64,000 nt of DNA, from positions 16,849 to 80,848 of the forward strand of contig NZ_MKVV01000053.1 of NCBI RefSeq assembly GCF_001899645.1, in the 5' to 3' direction. The notes beneath the pieces were generated by a model. The model made no database searches. It was not told where the DNA came from and saw only the letters and a list, made by a program, of their open reading frames with translations. Both the position numbers and the translations under genes were made by a program. Source of the DNA: Pseudonocardia sp. 73-21 (lineage in GTDB: Bacteria > Actinomycetota > Actinomycetes > Mycobacteriales > Pseudonocardiaceae). Shown piece by piece: positions 25,308 to 35,870 of the stretch. The first letter of the stretch is position 1. Each line of letters starts with the position of its first letter.

Positions 25308-27697
25308 GATCCAGCCGCCATGACGAGCACCAGCAGTACGCCCGCCGCGATGGCGATACCGATCCCGAGCACGCCGAAGGCGAGCCCGCCGACCACACCC
25401 ACGACCTCCGGCAGGAGCAGGCATACGAGCGCGGCGTTCACCACCAGGACAGCGACGAACAACGCACGGGCGACGAGCGACCAGGAACGGCGCAGTCTCC
25501 CCGACAGGCACATCGCGGTCAGCGTGGCAAAGCCGATGCCCAGCACCGTGTAGCGCGCCCAGGGCACGGTGCGCTGGGTCAACGGATCGGCCAGCGCCGC
25601 GAAGGGCGGACGGTAGGCCCAGCGGTTCGCGACCTCGTACCAGTAGTGGTAGAAGCGGGCGAGGAAGAACGTGGGGTCGTGCAGCACCTGCGCGTAGAGG
25701 GCGTCGTGCGTGGCGGGATCGATCAGCCGCAGCAGTTCCAGCAGGCCGAGGAAGACGCCGCCGCCGAGGATGGGGACGCTCCACCGGGTGAGGGTCCGGT
25801 GGGTTCGCAGAGCCTGGGCGCGGCGGGTGTTCTGCCGTTCGAGCCGGCCTCGTTCGCGTTCAGCGCGCCGGCGCTCGGTCTCGCGGTCGCGGTGTTCCTG
25901 CTCGATGGCGGTCGCCCGGGCCTCTGCAGCATGCTGCTGCCGTTGGGCCTGGGCGAGGGTGACGGTCGCGAGGGCCAGGGCGATTCCGCCGTCCAGGGGC
26001 CCGTGGCCATGCGTCGCGTCGTCGCGCAGCGACGTCCACCAGTCGGGCGCAGGCCCACTCATGCGGCGGAGCCTCTTCAGGTCGGCTCGGGCGCGATCGG
26101 GATCGAGCTGGTGCACGAGCGCGAGTGCGGTGCCGCGGTGTGCCACGTCGGCGACTGGAGGAGCGCCGACCGCGGCGTCTCGACCGTAGGAGCCGAGGAG
26201 GCCGTCGATGTTCGCCGGGATCGTCGCGAGGTGCGGTCCACGGGCCAGGCCCTGAAGTCGTGCGCATCCCGTCTCGCCGCATCCCGGGTCGTGGTCTGCC
26301 GTGCACCAGTGCCGGCTGAACACGCCGATCAGGCGGCCCGCCACGATTTCGGCGAGGATCTCGCCGGAACGCGAGTGGGGCCCTTCGGCCGTCGCGGTGG
26401 TCGCGAGCGTGATCAGGCCGGTGACGTCCGCGGCATGGCCGCGGAAGCGGGGCGGGCTGATCGAGGGGGCGAACTGCGCGACGAAGGAGGCCATCAGCCG
26501 TCGGGCCGCGGGACTGTCGGCGATCGGCCGACGAAGCGGCTGGACCGACCACGTCGTGTCCCCGACGTCGCGGCTGATCCAGTCGGCGAGCTGCTCGCGA
26601 CCGCGGAGCAACCAGTCCTGCCCGAATTCGGGATCGTCGACGAACAGCGCGGCGAGGGTCTCGGCGTCCGGAACCACCCGTCCGTCGACGTCGAGTGGCG
26701 GATGCGCCCGGCTTGGCGCTGCCGCCGAGACCACCGCCGGGTCGCCGCCCCGCAGCCAGTCCTGCACCTGCGCCGCCCCCCAGCGGTCCTCGCGGGCGCG
26801 GGTGAGCAGGCCGCGCAGCGCCAGCCGCCACCGGGGATCGATCACGTCGTCGAGCGGTACGTCGTAGTTGGTGAGCCGGTCCCGGACGGTGCGGTCGTCG
26901 AGCCCCGCGTAGGGATGGGTGCCCAGCAGCACCTCGAGGACAATCATGCCCAGTGCCCACCAGTCCTGCTCGTGACCGAGGTGCCCGTTCAGCGATTCCG
27001 GCGCGGCGTAGAGCTCGGTCATGCGGACCTGGGAGAAGTGCCGGGACACGGTCTGCCGGCGGGCCGAGCCGAAGTCCGCGAGCACCAGCTCGAGAGGGTC
27101 GGTTCGGCGCACCAGCACATTGGCGGGTTTGACGTCGCGGTGCGCGTGATCGAGCTGTTGGTGGCAGTAGTGCAACGCTTCGGCGAGCTCACGCAGGACC
27201 TCGCCCGCTAGCCCGGGTCGCTCCGGGGGCGGTGTCGTGACAATCCGGTCGGCGAGCGTGCCCCGACCGTGGAAGGGCTGCAGCTCCCACCACCGCAGCG
27301 CGCCGTTGACCGGGTCGATGAAGCTCCCGTATCGGAGGACCCGCGTGACCCGGCGCTCGTCGCCCTCGGCGAGCAGGTCCAGCAGTGCGGTCTCCGGTGG
27401 GGAGTGCTCGAAATAGACCTTGACGAACACCCGGCGACCGTCGGACACCAGGGTGCCCTCGAACGGTTCGGATTGCCCCGATCGCGTCAGCCCGCGCACA
27501 TCCGTCAGCAACGCGGCCAGCTCCGGTGGCAGACGGGTCACCGCACCGAGAGCCGGTGGTCCCGCGGCCTCGAGTCGGGTGGGGCGGCCCTTCACGTAGT
27601 CGATCTTCTGATGGCGGGTCGGCGGAGGTCCGGCCTCGTGCCGAGTGGCCGGCGCAGCGGCCTCGTGCCGGGTGGGGGGAGCGAGCGGATCGGTCAT
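25304..27697 (-). CDS. Membrane-anchored Ser/Thr protein kinase
   Basis: A 797-aa Hanks-type kinase. A Pro-rich N-terminus carries three TRH-containing repeats (TRHEA, TRHEA, TRHQK). The kinase domain (about residues 80-340) shows FVKVYF with the ATP-anchoring Lys, the catalytic loop HRDVKPANV, DFGSARR and AAPESLNG; all key residues are present. A 250-residue unknown middle region, a charged coiled coil rich in Arg/Glu, and four to five transmembrane spans form the C-terminal half. The membrane anchor is thus C-terminal, unlike PknB. The neighbouring FHA gene (4-bp overlap) likely encodes a phosphothreonine reader of this kinase. Confidence 0.88.
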   Translation of the reverse strand: MTDPLAPPTRHEAAAPATRHEAGPPPTRHQKIDYVKGRPTRLEAAGPPALGAVTRLPPELAALLTDVRGLTRSGQSEPFEGTLVSDGRRVFVKVYFEHSPPETALLDLLAEGDERRVTRVLRYGSFIDPVNGALRWWELQPFHGRGTLADRIVTTPPPERPGLAGEVLRELAEALHYCHQQLDHAHRDVKPANVLVRRTDPLELVLADFGSARRQTVSRHFSQVRMTELYAAPESLNGHLGHEQDWWALGMIVLEVLLGTHPYAGLDDRTVRDRLTNYDVPLDDVIDPRWRLALRGLLTRAREDRWGAAQVQDWLRGGDPAVVSAAAPSRAHPPLDVDGRVVPDAETLAALFVDDPEFGQDWLLRGREQLADWISRDVGDTTWSVQPLRRPIADSPAARRLMASFVAQFAPSISPPRFRGHAADVTGLITLATTATAEGPHSRSGEILAEIVAGRLIGVFSRHWCTADHDPGCGETGCARLQGLARGPHLATIPANIDGLLGSYGRDAAVGAPPVADVAHRGTALALVHQLDPDRARADLKRLRRMSGPAPDWWTSLRDDATHGHGPLDGGIALALATVTLAQAQRQQHAAEARATAIEQEHRDRETERRRAERERGRLERQNTRRAQALRTHRTLTRWSVPILGGGVFLGLLELLRLIDPATHDALYAQVLHDPTFFLARFYHYWYEVANRWAYRPPFAALADPLTQRTVPWARYTVLGIGFATLTAMCLSGRLRRSWSLVARALFVAVLVVNAALVCLLLPEVVGVVGGLAFGVLGIGIAIAAGVLLVLVMAAGS

Positions 27698-28263
27698 GGG
27701 TGTTCTCCGAGGCATATCTGCACCGACAGACCGAGCCCGATCGTGTCGCCAGGGGTCAGCTGCACAGGGGTGTCCGGAACCAGGCGGCGTCCGTTGAGGT
27801 AGGTGCCGTTGGCCGAGCCGGCGTCACGCAGCCAGGCCTGCCCGTCGTGCACCACGATCTCGGCGTGGTCACGCGAGACCGTGTCGAGGTCAGCGAGGGC
27901 GGTGGCCACGGTTCGGTCGGGGCTGGACCGCCCGATCCGTAACGGCGCCGGTCCCAGCTCGAGCGAGCCCCACGGCCCCGCCAGGTGCAGCGGGCCAGAG
28001 TGAACGTTCTCGGCGCCCGGTACGGGCGGGCACCAGTCGCACTCGTCACTTCCCGGCCTCCGCTGGCCGCCGCATCCGTCGCACACGGAGGTATCGACAG
28101 GATCGATTACGGCAGCGGCTTCCTGACCGGGCACCGGCCCGGCTGGTTCGTCGTCGACCGGTAGCAGCACGGTGAAATGAGTGCGGCAGTTGGTGAAGCC
28201 CGCCCCCGCGGGATAACGCTCGCCGCAGGTCGGACAGGCCAACCCACCCGTCAGCTCCGCCAT
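27694..28263 (-). CDS. FHA-domain protein with zinc-ribbon modules
   Basis: A 189-aa cytosolic adaptor. The N-terminus has a CPTCGERYPAG zinc ribbon completed by a later Cys, and a second CDGCGG plus CDWC pair lies near residue 62-77. The C-terminal FHA domain carries the phosphothreonine-binding pattern: LRIGRSSPDRTV, TVSRDHAEI and GSANGTYLNG. It overlaps both the radical-SAM gene upstream and the kinase gene downstream. Expected to bind Thr-phosphorylated partners made by the adjacent kinase. Confidence 0.9.
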   Translation of the reverse strand: MAELTGGLACPTCGERYPAGAGFTNCRTHFTVLLPVDDEPAGPVPGQEAAAVIDPVDTSVCDGCGGQRRPGSDECDWCPPVPGAENVHSGPLHLAGPWGSLELGPAPLRIGRSSPDRTVATALADLDTVSRDHAEIVVHDGQAWLRDAGSANGTYLNGRRLVPDTPVQLTPGDTIGLGLSVQICLGEHP

Positions 28264-28877
28264 GAGACCCCCGTCAGCGTCACGCCTCGTCTGTGCAACT
28301 CGCGTTCCATGCGTCCGAGATCGCCGGGTCGGGGTAGGCCGATCATCGTCAGCCCGTCCTCGTCGACGACGAGCTGGAGGCCGCCACCCGCACCGTGCGG
28401 GTTGACGAATCGCTGCCTGCCGATGTCGGTCAGTGTCAGGAGCCGCTGGTTCGCCGACGCTCGAAGCCACTCGGCGCCTGCTTCGCCTGCGCGGTAGCGG
28501 CCGACGACCGCGGCGTCGGCCCGCTGGATGGCATTGCGCTGGTCGGCGTCCCATTCCTCGGGCAGCAACCCTGTGAAGACGAGAACGTCCCACCCGCGGG
28601 TTCGGGGGTCGGCCCGTACCGCCCGCAGCAGGTCGGCGAGCGCGAGCGGCTGCTGCAGGGGTTCGCCGCCGCTGATCGTCAGCCCGGTGCAGGAGGCCCC
28701 GAGCTCGGCGACCGTGCCCAGCAGGTCGGCGGTGGTCACCTCGCGTCCACCGGCCGGGTCCCACGTGTCACGGGATGCGCAGCCCGGGCAGGCGAGGGTG
28801 CAACCCTGTACCCAGACACCCACCCGCTGACCCGGCCCGAGCACGGTGACCGGTGCGTGCACCCGGCTGATCCTCAT
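28251..28877 (-). CDS. Radical SAM protein, NrdG-like activating enzyme
   Basis: A 208-aa small radical SAM enzyme. The iron-sulfur motif is CTLACPGC (CxxxCxxC) near residue 26, followed by the SAM-binding SGGEPLQQP. Length and layout match the NrdG/PflA-type activases that generate glycyl radicals, but no glycyl-radical enzyme is encoded in the window. Being wedged between a Clp-type ATPase and an FHA/kinase pair is unusual; it may modify a peptide or a partner protein. Assignment to the superfamily is secure, the substrate is not. Confidence 0.85.
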   Translation of the reverse strand: MRISRVHAPVTVLGPGQRVGVWVQGCTLACPGCASRDTWDPAGGREVTTADLLGTVAELGASCTGLTISGGEPLQQPLALADLLRAVRADPRTRGWDVLVFTGLLPEEWDADQRNAIQRADAAVVGRYRAGEAGAEWLRASANQRLLTLTDIGRQRFVNPHGAGGGLQLVVDEDGLTMIGLPRPGDLGRMERELHRRGVTLTGVSWRS

Positions 28878-28890
28878 TCCGGTCGCCTGC

Positions 28891-30695
<1,805 letters not shown>

Positions 30696-30699
<4 letters not shown>

Positions 30700-31865
30700 G
30701 CCTCGCGCTGCCGGGTGACCGGCCGCGACCTGCCGGACGAGACCTGCCGGACGCGGGTGCCATCGACGGCGCGCAACGGTCGCTCGCCGGCGGCGAAGCG
30801 ACGAACCGGTGCCAGGCCCAGGCCGCGGCGTCCCGCTCGCGCCACCATGGCGTCGAAGTCCGAGCAGAACTCCGCGTCAACCCGGGCGTCGGCTCCGGTG
30901 TCGGCGTCGGCCGCCCGCACGGCGTGGGTGTGCACGCGACCGGCGTCGTCCAGGCGCACGGAAACGGCATGGTCGTTCCAGCCCGGCCGGCCCACCAGCA
31001 CCTCGGTCGGTCCGTGCAGGCGGGTCGTGAACGACCCACCGAGCTGGTACCCCATCTCGGTGAGCACGTCGGCGAGGATGGTGCTCGCTTCGTCGCGATC
31101 CCGGCGGGCATGGGCGGCGGCCACGTAGGCCTGGACCTGAGCAGGGAGTTCCTGCGGGAACGCGGTGGCGGCCTCATCGATGCGGGCCAGCAGCGTTCGG
31201 GTCGTGGTGTCGTCCTGCCACTGCCGCACCGACTCGACCTCGGCCCGTAGGCGGTCGAGCTCCGCCGAACGATCGACACGGGCGCGTTCGGCCGAGCGCA
31301 ACGACGCCAGGCGGTCCCGGGCACGGGCCACGGCGAGCGCCGCCGCCGACGACCCCGCCGCGATGGCTACGGTGGCCGTCGCGGCGTCGAGCACGTCCTT
31401 CGGCTGGCCGAGCGGCCACGCGCGCGCAATCTCGGCGAGATCGGCCACATGTGTCGACCGCCAGCCATCCGGCTGTGCGGCCACTTTGCGGCGCAGCTGG
31501 GCCTCCGCCGACACGACCGTGCGCAGGTCCCGTACGACCGGGGGCGCGTCGGCGAGCCAGCGCTCGCGACCCAGCTCGGCGGTGATCCTCCGCAGCTCGT
31601 CCTCAGCACGTCCCAGCCGGGCGGTGGCGGCCCGTTCGGCTTCGACGAGGTCCACACTGGTCCGACCGGCACGTACGCCGGGTGGAAGCCCGGCGACGAC
31701 CGGTACTCCGTTCCCGAACACCGCCTGGAGGGCCAGGGCCTCGGTGCGCAGCCGCGCCAGTGCCGCACGTGTCCGCTCGTAGGCCGCGAGCGCAGCCGCG
31801 TAGGCGCGTGCCTCACGAGCCTGTGCGGTCTCGACCGTGTAGCCGCTGCACTTCGGTCCACTCAC
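30696..31865 (-). CDS. Coiled-coil protein, first gene of the kinase operon
   Basis: A 389-aa protein, mostly long Ala/Arg/Glu-rich helices (residues 10-270) predicted as coiled coil, ending in a compact beta-containing segment with VLVGRPGWNDHAVSVRLDD. GTG 31865 follows a good GAGGTGA ribosome-binding site. Its stop overlaps the ATG of the Clp-type ATPase. It could be a scaffold or substrate adaptor for that ATPase. No family recognised. Confidence 0.7.
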
Positions 31866-32220
31866 GGACTCACCTCGTCGTACTTCCGCGTCATCGATTG
31901 CCTCCTGGCGACACGCATCCCCCTGACGGACAGCACCGCGGAATCGTCGCGGCCGGTCTGGCGCCGCAGTGGGGAGCTGGACTGGTACGGACGTCGCGCC
32001 GTGCTCAGTCGGTGTTACGCAGCTGAGTCGACCGGTGACGGCGGGTGTACGGAGTTGTACGAGATCCCGGATCCGCGGTGACATTCGGACGATCACGAGC
32101 GAGGAACCACCTGGCACGCCGCCGACGCCGGATCCCCAACGGTCCGTCAGTGCGCCCGGGAGCCGAGCCTTCGGTTCACCTCCTCCTCCGAACCATCGAA
32201 TCCACCCCCTGGAGTTCCAC
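31866..32220. other. Divergent intergenic region
   Basis: 355 bp between the coiled-coil gene (minus) and the small membrane protein gene (plus), so it should hold promoters for both. Longer frames here show no coding bias. On the minus strand a 33-nt mini-ORF (32179 to 32147, ten codons) stands behind a GGAGGAGG ribosome-binding site; it may be an upstream peptide or chance. A short GGTTC/GAACC inverted pair covers the same spot. Confidence 0.45.
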
Positions 32221-32721
32221 GTGAGTGTTCTCGTCGTTCTGTTGATCATTGCGGCCCTGGTCGGGGGGGTCATCTGGAACAAGCGCAACGCCGGTGCGGC
32301 GATGAGCGGCGTCCAGTTCTCCGTGCCCGCCACGGCGGACGTGGTGACCGGTGCGCTGCGCAACGCCTACTGCCGCAGCGGGGCGAAGAGCCTTGCCCGG
32401 AGCATGGTTTCGGGGATCACGGTTGCCGAGACGGGCGGATACGCCTTCCGGATCGACACCAAGCTCGGCGACAACGCCGAGATCGTGGTGAGCGACAACG
32501 GCGGTGGCGCCAGCCTCGTCACGGCCCGGACGAACGAGCTGTACGTGGGAAGCCACCCGTCCTCGCACTTCAGCAGCGGCCTGATGGCCATCGGCGCGGT
32601 CATGACGCACAACATCTTCAAGCTGCTCGGGATCACCCCCAGCGCGGCCCGGCTCAAGCGCTTCCAGTGCGGTGTCGAGAGCCGCGTCCTGAAGGAGCTG
32701 CAGCGCGCGCCCCGGGCGTGA
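32221..32721 (+). CDS. Small membrane-anchored protein
   Basis: A 166-aa protein starting at GTG 32221 with an N-terminal transmembrane helix (VSVLVVLLIIAALVGGVIW) followed directly by a soluble alpha/beta domain containing IRNAYCRSG-like and GGYAFRIDTKLGDNAEIVV-type segments. The longer open frame upstream is not coding-like. It faces the sigma-like gene convergently (16-bp gap). No family recognised. Confidence 0.7.
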   Translation: MSVLVVLLIIAALVGGVIWNKRNAGAAMSGVQFSVPATADVVTGALRNAYCRSGAKSLARSMVSGITVAETGGYAFRIDTKLGDNAEIVVSDNGGGASLVTARTNELYVGSHPSSHFSSGLMAIGAVMTHNIFKLLGITPSAARLKRFQCGVESRVLKELQRAPRA

Positions 32722-32737
32722 TCCCCGGCCGATGGCG

Positions 32738-33718
32738 TCACTGCAACCCGAGGGCGGCCACGACGTCGGTCGCGATCCGCCGGGCTTGAGCGTCGTCCGC
32801 GAGCAGCGAGGCGATGATCTCGTCTCGGTCGGCGCCCGCCTGCGGCACCTCGGCCAGCTCGGCCGCGCACGCCCGGTGGCCCAGGAAGACCGTGGCGACG
32901 ATCTCCCGGACGACGGCCACTGGGTCGCCGCCCGCCATCAGCCCGGCCTCGATGGCTTCGATCGCCAGCGCGGCGAGCTGCCGGTCGTCGCGGTCGGTGA
33001 GATCGGCGCCGGGCAGCGCGACGTGGAACGCCGGGTCGCCGGCAGCCACTGGGGCCTGCTTGTGCCCGAGCGGGCCCTCGATCCGGTCGGCGAACCAGGC
33101 AGGCTTGGTGCGCCGCATGACGCCGAGCACCTCGCGGATCTCCGCGTCGACGCGACCGGTGGAGCTGTCGCCCGCCGAGTCACCGCGGAACGAGCGGCGC
33201 AGCAGCGTCCAGGCGCCGACCGGCCATGTCTGTCCGCCCGCGCTCGCCGGCAGGCCGACCCACTCGATGATCCGGGCGGCCAGCTCGACCGACCACGGAT
33301 CGTTCCCGAGGGCGGTCGCCAGCCACCCCGGCACGCGCACCCGCTGCAGCGCACCCGTGGCGCCCCGGCGGCGTCGGTGGGCGTCGATCGACGCTCCGCC
33401 GATGTTCGCGACGAGCCAGCCCTCCAGGTTCCGGATGGGCACCGCCTGGCCCAACAGCCGTCGCACGACGGCCGCGACGTCGTCGTGAAACCCGTCGAGG
33501 CAGTCGGACGACAGTCGATCGATCGAGCTCGCGCAGCGGCCGTGGCCCTTGCGGCGCTCCAGCGAGCGGGTGTGGCGCTCGAACACCAGCGGGTACGCCA
33601 GAGCAAACGCAGCGTCCCGCAACGTCCGGGTGTCCAGCTCGTCGCGGGGGGCGGCGAGCTCCCCACGCGCGGCGGCCGTCCGCAGCAGCTGCTGGGCGTC
33701 GGTCACGTCGATGGTCAT
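32738..33718 (-). CDS. Sigma-70-region-2-like protein
   Basis: A 326-aa protein. A central segment, IRNLEGWLVANIGG followed by ASIDAHRRRRG, looks like the end of sigma-factor region 2 (helix 2.4 with the usual basic tail). The remainder is helical with no clear region 4, so it may be a highly diverged ECF-like regulator or an RNA polymerase-binding protein. A similarly built protein is encoded at 52129, on the other side of the cluster. It is divergent from the translocase ATPase gene, with a palindrome between them. Moderate certainty on fold, low on function. Confidence 0.55.
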   Translation of the reverse strand: MTIDVTDAQQLLRTAAARGELAAPRDELDTRTLRDAAFALAYPLVFERHTRSLERRKGHGRCASSIDRLSSDCLDGFHDDVAAVVRRLLGQAVPIRNLEGWLVANIGGASIDAHRRRRGATGALQRVRVPGWLATALGNDPWSVELAARIIEWVGLPASAGGQTWPVGAWTLLRRSFRGDSAGDSSTGRVDAEIREVLGVMRRTKPAWFADRIEGPLGHKQAPVAAGDPAFHVALPGADLTDRDDRQLAALAIEAIEAGLMAGGDPVAVVREIVATVFLGHRACAAELAEVPQAGADRDEIIASLLADDAQARRIATDVVAALGLQ

Positions 33719-33728
33719 GGCGTCTCCT

Positions 33729-33755
33729 CGGGAGTGGTGGATGGCTTCACTCCCG
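33729..33755 (-). promoter_or_regulatory. Leader hairpin upstream of the sigma-like gene
   Basis: Perfect 8-bp arms CGGGAGTG and CACTCCCG with an 11-nt loop, 10 nt upstream of the minus-strand start codon at 33718. It would occupy the ribosome-binding region in the mRNA leader; possible translational control. Confidence 0.4.
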
Positions 33756-33783
33756 GGGCGGTGCGTCGGCGCGCCGAGGACAC

Positions 33784-33798
33784 GACGTGTGACACGTC
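33784..33798. promoter_or_regulatory. 15-bp palindrome between divergent genes, putative operator
   Basis: GACGTGT-G-ACACGTC, a perfect palindrome with a single central base, 15 nt before the translocase start and 66 nt before the sigma-like start. The position suits a dimeric repressor or activator controlling one or both genes. Confidence 0.5.
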
Positions 33799-33812
33799 CG
33801 TCAGACCGCGCC

Positions 33813-35867
33813 GTGAACACAGCGAGTACGCGGACGACGGTGGGCGAGACGTTCCGCCCGAACGACCGGGTCGAACGGGTGTGGGCCGTCGCGCCCGGGT
33901 CCGATCGCCACGCGATCAGCACGGTGGCCTGGAAGGAGGTCGTCGCCACCGTCGGCGCATGGAGTCCCGCGGCCGCGTTCCGGCCGGTGGTCGAGCAACG
34001 GTTGTGGCGGCCCGGCGCCCGCGGCCCACTGCAGCACACCGTGGCGGTGGTCCTGCACGATCCGTTCGGGCAGCTCGATGAGGCCGGTGCCGCCGCCGAG
34101 ATCGCCGAGCTGGTTCGTCCGATCAGCCGCAGGCGGCCGCTCGCCGCACTGCCCGCGGTGCGGCTGCGGGCCTACCGTTCAGTGGCCGCCGGTCACATTG
34201 CGGAGCTGGCCGACGCCGATCCGGTCCTGCCCGAGGGCGGGGACGCCTTCGACGGGCTCTTCGCCGGCCTCGTCGAGGGGCTGAGCGCCATGTCCGGGTC
34301 GGTGGCGCTGTCGATGCTGGTGGCGCCGGCCCGCGACGTGGGCCCGGACCTCGGGTTGGCGCCGCCCGCGCTCGACCACGAGGGCTCCCCGCGGCGGGAG
34401 CGTCGGGTCGAGTTCCGGCTTCGGCTGATCACTGCGGAACCGCTCCGCGCGACGCTGCTGGCCCGGGCCGAGGCCCTGTGCCTGGCCCGCAGCCCCGCCG
34501 TGTCGAGCTGGCGCATCCCGTTGAACCGCGGCGAGCTCGACGCCGCACGGCACGCGGTGACGCACAGCACCACCGACGCCTGGACGACCGCGGCCCCGCC
34601 GTCCGCCGTGCATCCCCTCATCGCGGCGCTCACGATGAGCCTCGTCGCGACGGCGGCGCACCCGCGCAGGATTCAGGGCCGCCCGGTGGCCGGACCGCTC
34701 CCGTCCACGGGCGCGGTCATGGGCCGGGTGGCCCGCCCCGGTGGCGGCCGGGCCCCGTGGCGGCTGGACTGGGCACAGCGAGGCCGCCATGTCCTGCTGG
34801 CGGGCTCCAGCGGGTGCGGCAAGACGACCGCAATCCTGCGGCTTGCGCTCGACGACGTCGCGGCCGGCCGATCGGTCGTCCTCGTCGACCCGCACGGGGA
34901 CGTCGCCACCGAGCTGGCCGCCGCTGTGCCGCCCGAGCTGCTGGTGCACATCGACCCCCGGCTTTCCGGCTCCGCCGCGCTCGACCTGCTCGACCCTGAC
35001 CCGGCTCGCTCCGCCGCCCACGTCCTCTCGGCCGTGCGGGAGGTCTGGCCGGCCGACTTCGCCGGGCCCACATTTCATCGCGCCATCGCGCTGACCCTGC
35101 GCGGCCTGCACGCAGCCCTGCCCGAGCGGCCCACGCTGGTAGACGTCGAGCGGTTCGTCACGCAGGCGGGATGGCGCGCCGGGCTCATGCGGGCTGTCTC
35201 GGATCCCGAGCTGCGCGCGGATCTCGAACACGAGGACGCTGTGTGGCGGGGCGACAGCCGCGGCAGCGGAGGCGGGCCCAGCCACGTGCAGTACATCGCC
35301 GGCAAGTTCGCACCGCTGACGCACGGTCCGGCCGGAGCGTTGTTCGCGACGGCCCCGAAGCGTGCGCTGGAGGCCGAGTTGGCCCGCGGCGCGGTCGTGA
35401 TCGTCGCGTTGCCGCTCGGGACGCTGGGAACTGAGACGGCCCGCCTGGTCACCCGCATGTTCCTGTCGCGGCTCACCGCGGCGGTCGCGGCACAGGGGGT
35501 TCTTCCGCCCGCACGACGCAGACCCGTCTCCGTGTTCTGCGATGAGGCGCATCTCATGACCGGGAACTCGCTGGCCGGGCTGTTCGCGCAGGCCCGCAAG
35601 TTCGGCACGGCCGTCCACGTCGCCGTGCAGGCCCCGTCCATGCTCGGGCACCATCTGGAGGAGGTTCTGACCAACACCCAGACGCATCTGCTCGGCCGGC
35701 TGCCGACCTCGCAGGCCGGCCTGCTGGTCGACCGGGCGGGGATGTCGACCGTCCGGGTCCTCCCGACCCTGCCGCGACACCATCTCGTCGCGGTGACCGA
35801 GGACCACGATCCCGACGGTCCACCGGTCGTCCTGACCCCGGTGCCACCGCCGTCCGTCAGACACTGA
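33813..35867 (+). CDS. HerA/TraG-type translocase ATPase
   Basis: A 684-aa P-loop ATPase of the HerA/FtsK/VirD4 group, which pump DNA or protein through rings. An unknown 300-residue N-terminal domain precedes Walker A GSSGCGKTTA (about residues 330-339), then VVLVDPHGD, a variable helical insertion, and Walker B VSVFCDEAHLM (about residue 573) with a late LGRLPTSQAG sensor-like segment. GTG 33813 lies after the palindromic site. The membrane NTF2-like gene follows after 3 bp, suggesting a membrane-linked machine. Whether the substrate is DNA or protein cannot be told. Confidence 0.82.
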   Translation: MNTASTRTTVGETFRPNDRVERVWAVAPGSDRHAISTVAWKEVVATVGAWSPAAAFRPVVEQRLWRPGARGPLQHTVAVVLHDPFGQLDEAGAAAEIAELVRPISRRRPLAALPAVRLRAYRSVAAGHIAELADADPVLPEGGDAFDGLFAGLVEGLSAMSGSVALSMLVAPARDVGPDLGLAPPALDHEGSPRRERRVEFRLRLITAEPLRATLLARAEALCLARSPAVSSWRIPLNRGELDAARHAVTHSTTDAWTTAAPPSAVHPLIAALTMSLVATAAHPRRIQGRPVAGPLPSTGAVMGRVARPGGGRAPWRLDWAQRGRHVLLAGSSGCGKTTAILRLALDDVAAGRSVVLVDPHGDVATELAAAVPPELLVHIDPRLSGSAALDLLDPDPARSAAHVLSAVREVWPADFAGPTFHRAIALTLRGLHAALPERPTLVDVERFVTQAGWRAGLMRAVSDPELRADLEHEDAVWRGDSRGSGGGPSHVQYIAGKFAPLTHGPAGALFATAPKRALEAELARGAVVIVALPLGTLGTETARLVTRMFLSRLTAAVAAQGVLPPARRRPVSVFCDEAHLMTGNSLAGLFAQARKFGTAVHVAVQAPSMLGHHLEEVLTNTQTHLLGRLPTSQAGLLVDRAGMSTVRVLPTLPRHHLVAVTEDHDPDGPPVVLTPVPPPSVRH

Positions 35868-35870
35868 CGT

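Noticed and set aside
28251-28877. Anaerobic ribonucleotide reductase activase NrdG proper
   Set aside because: No NrdD-type glycyl-radical enzyme is adjacent; only superfamily-level assignment is justified.
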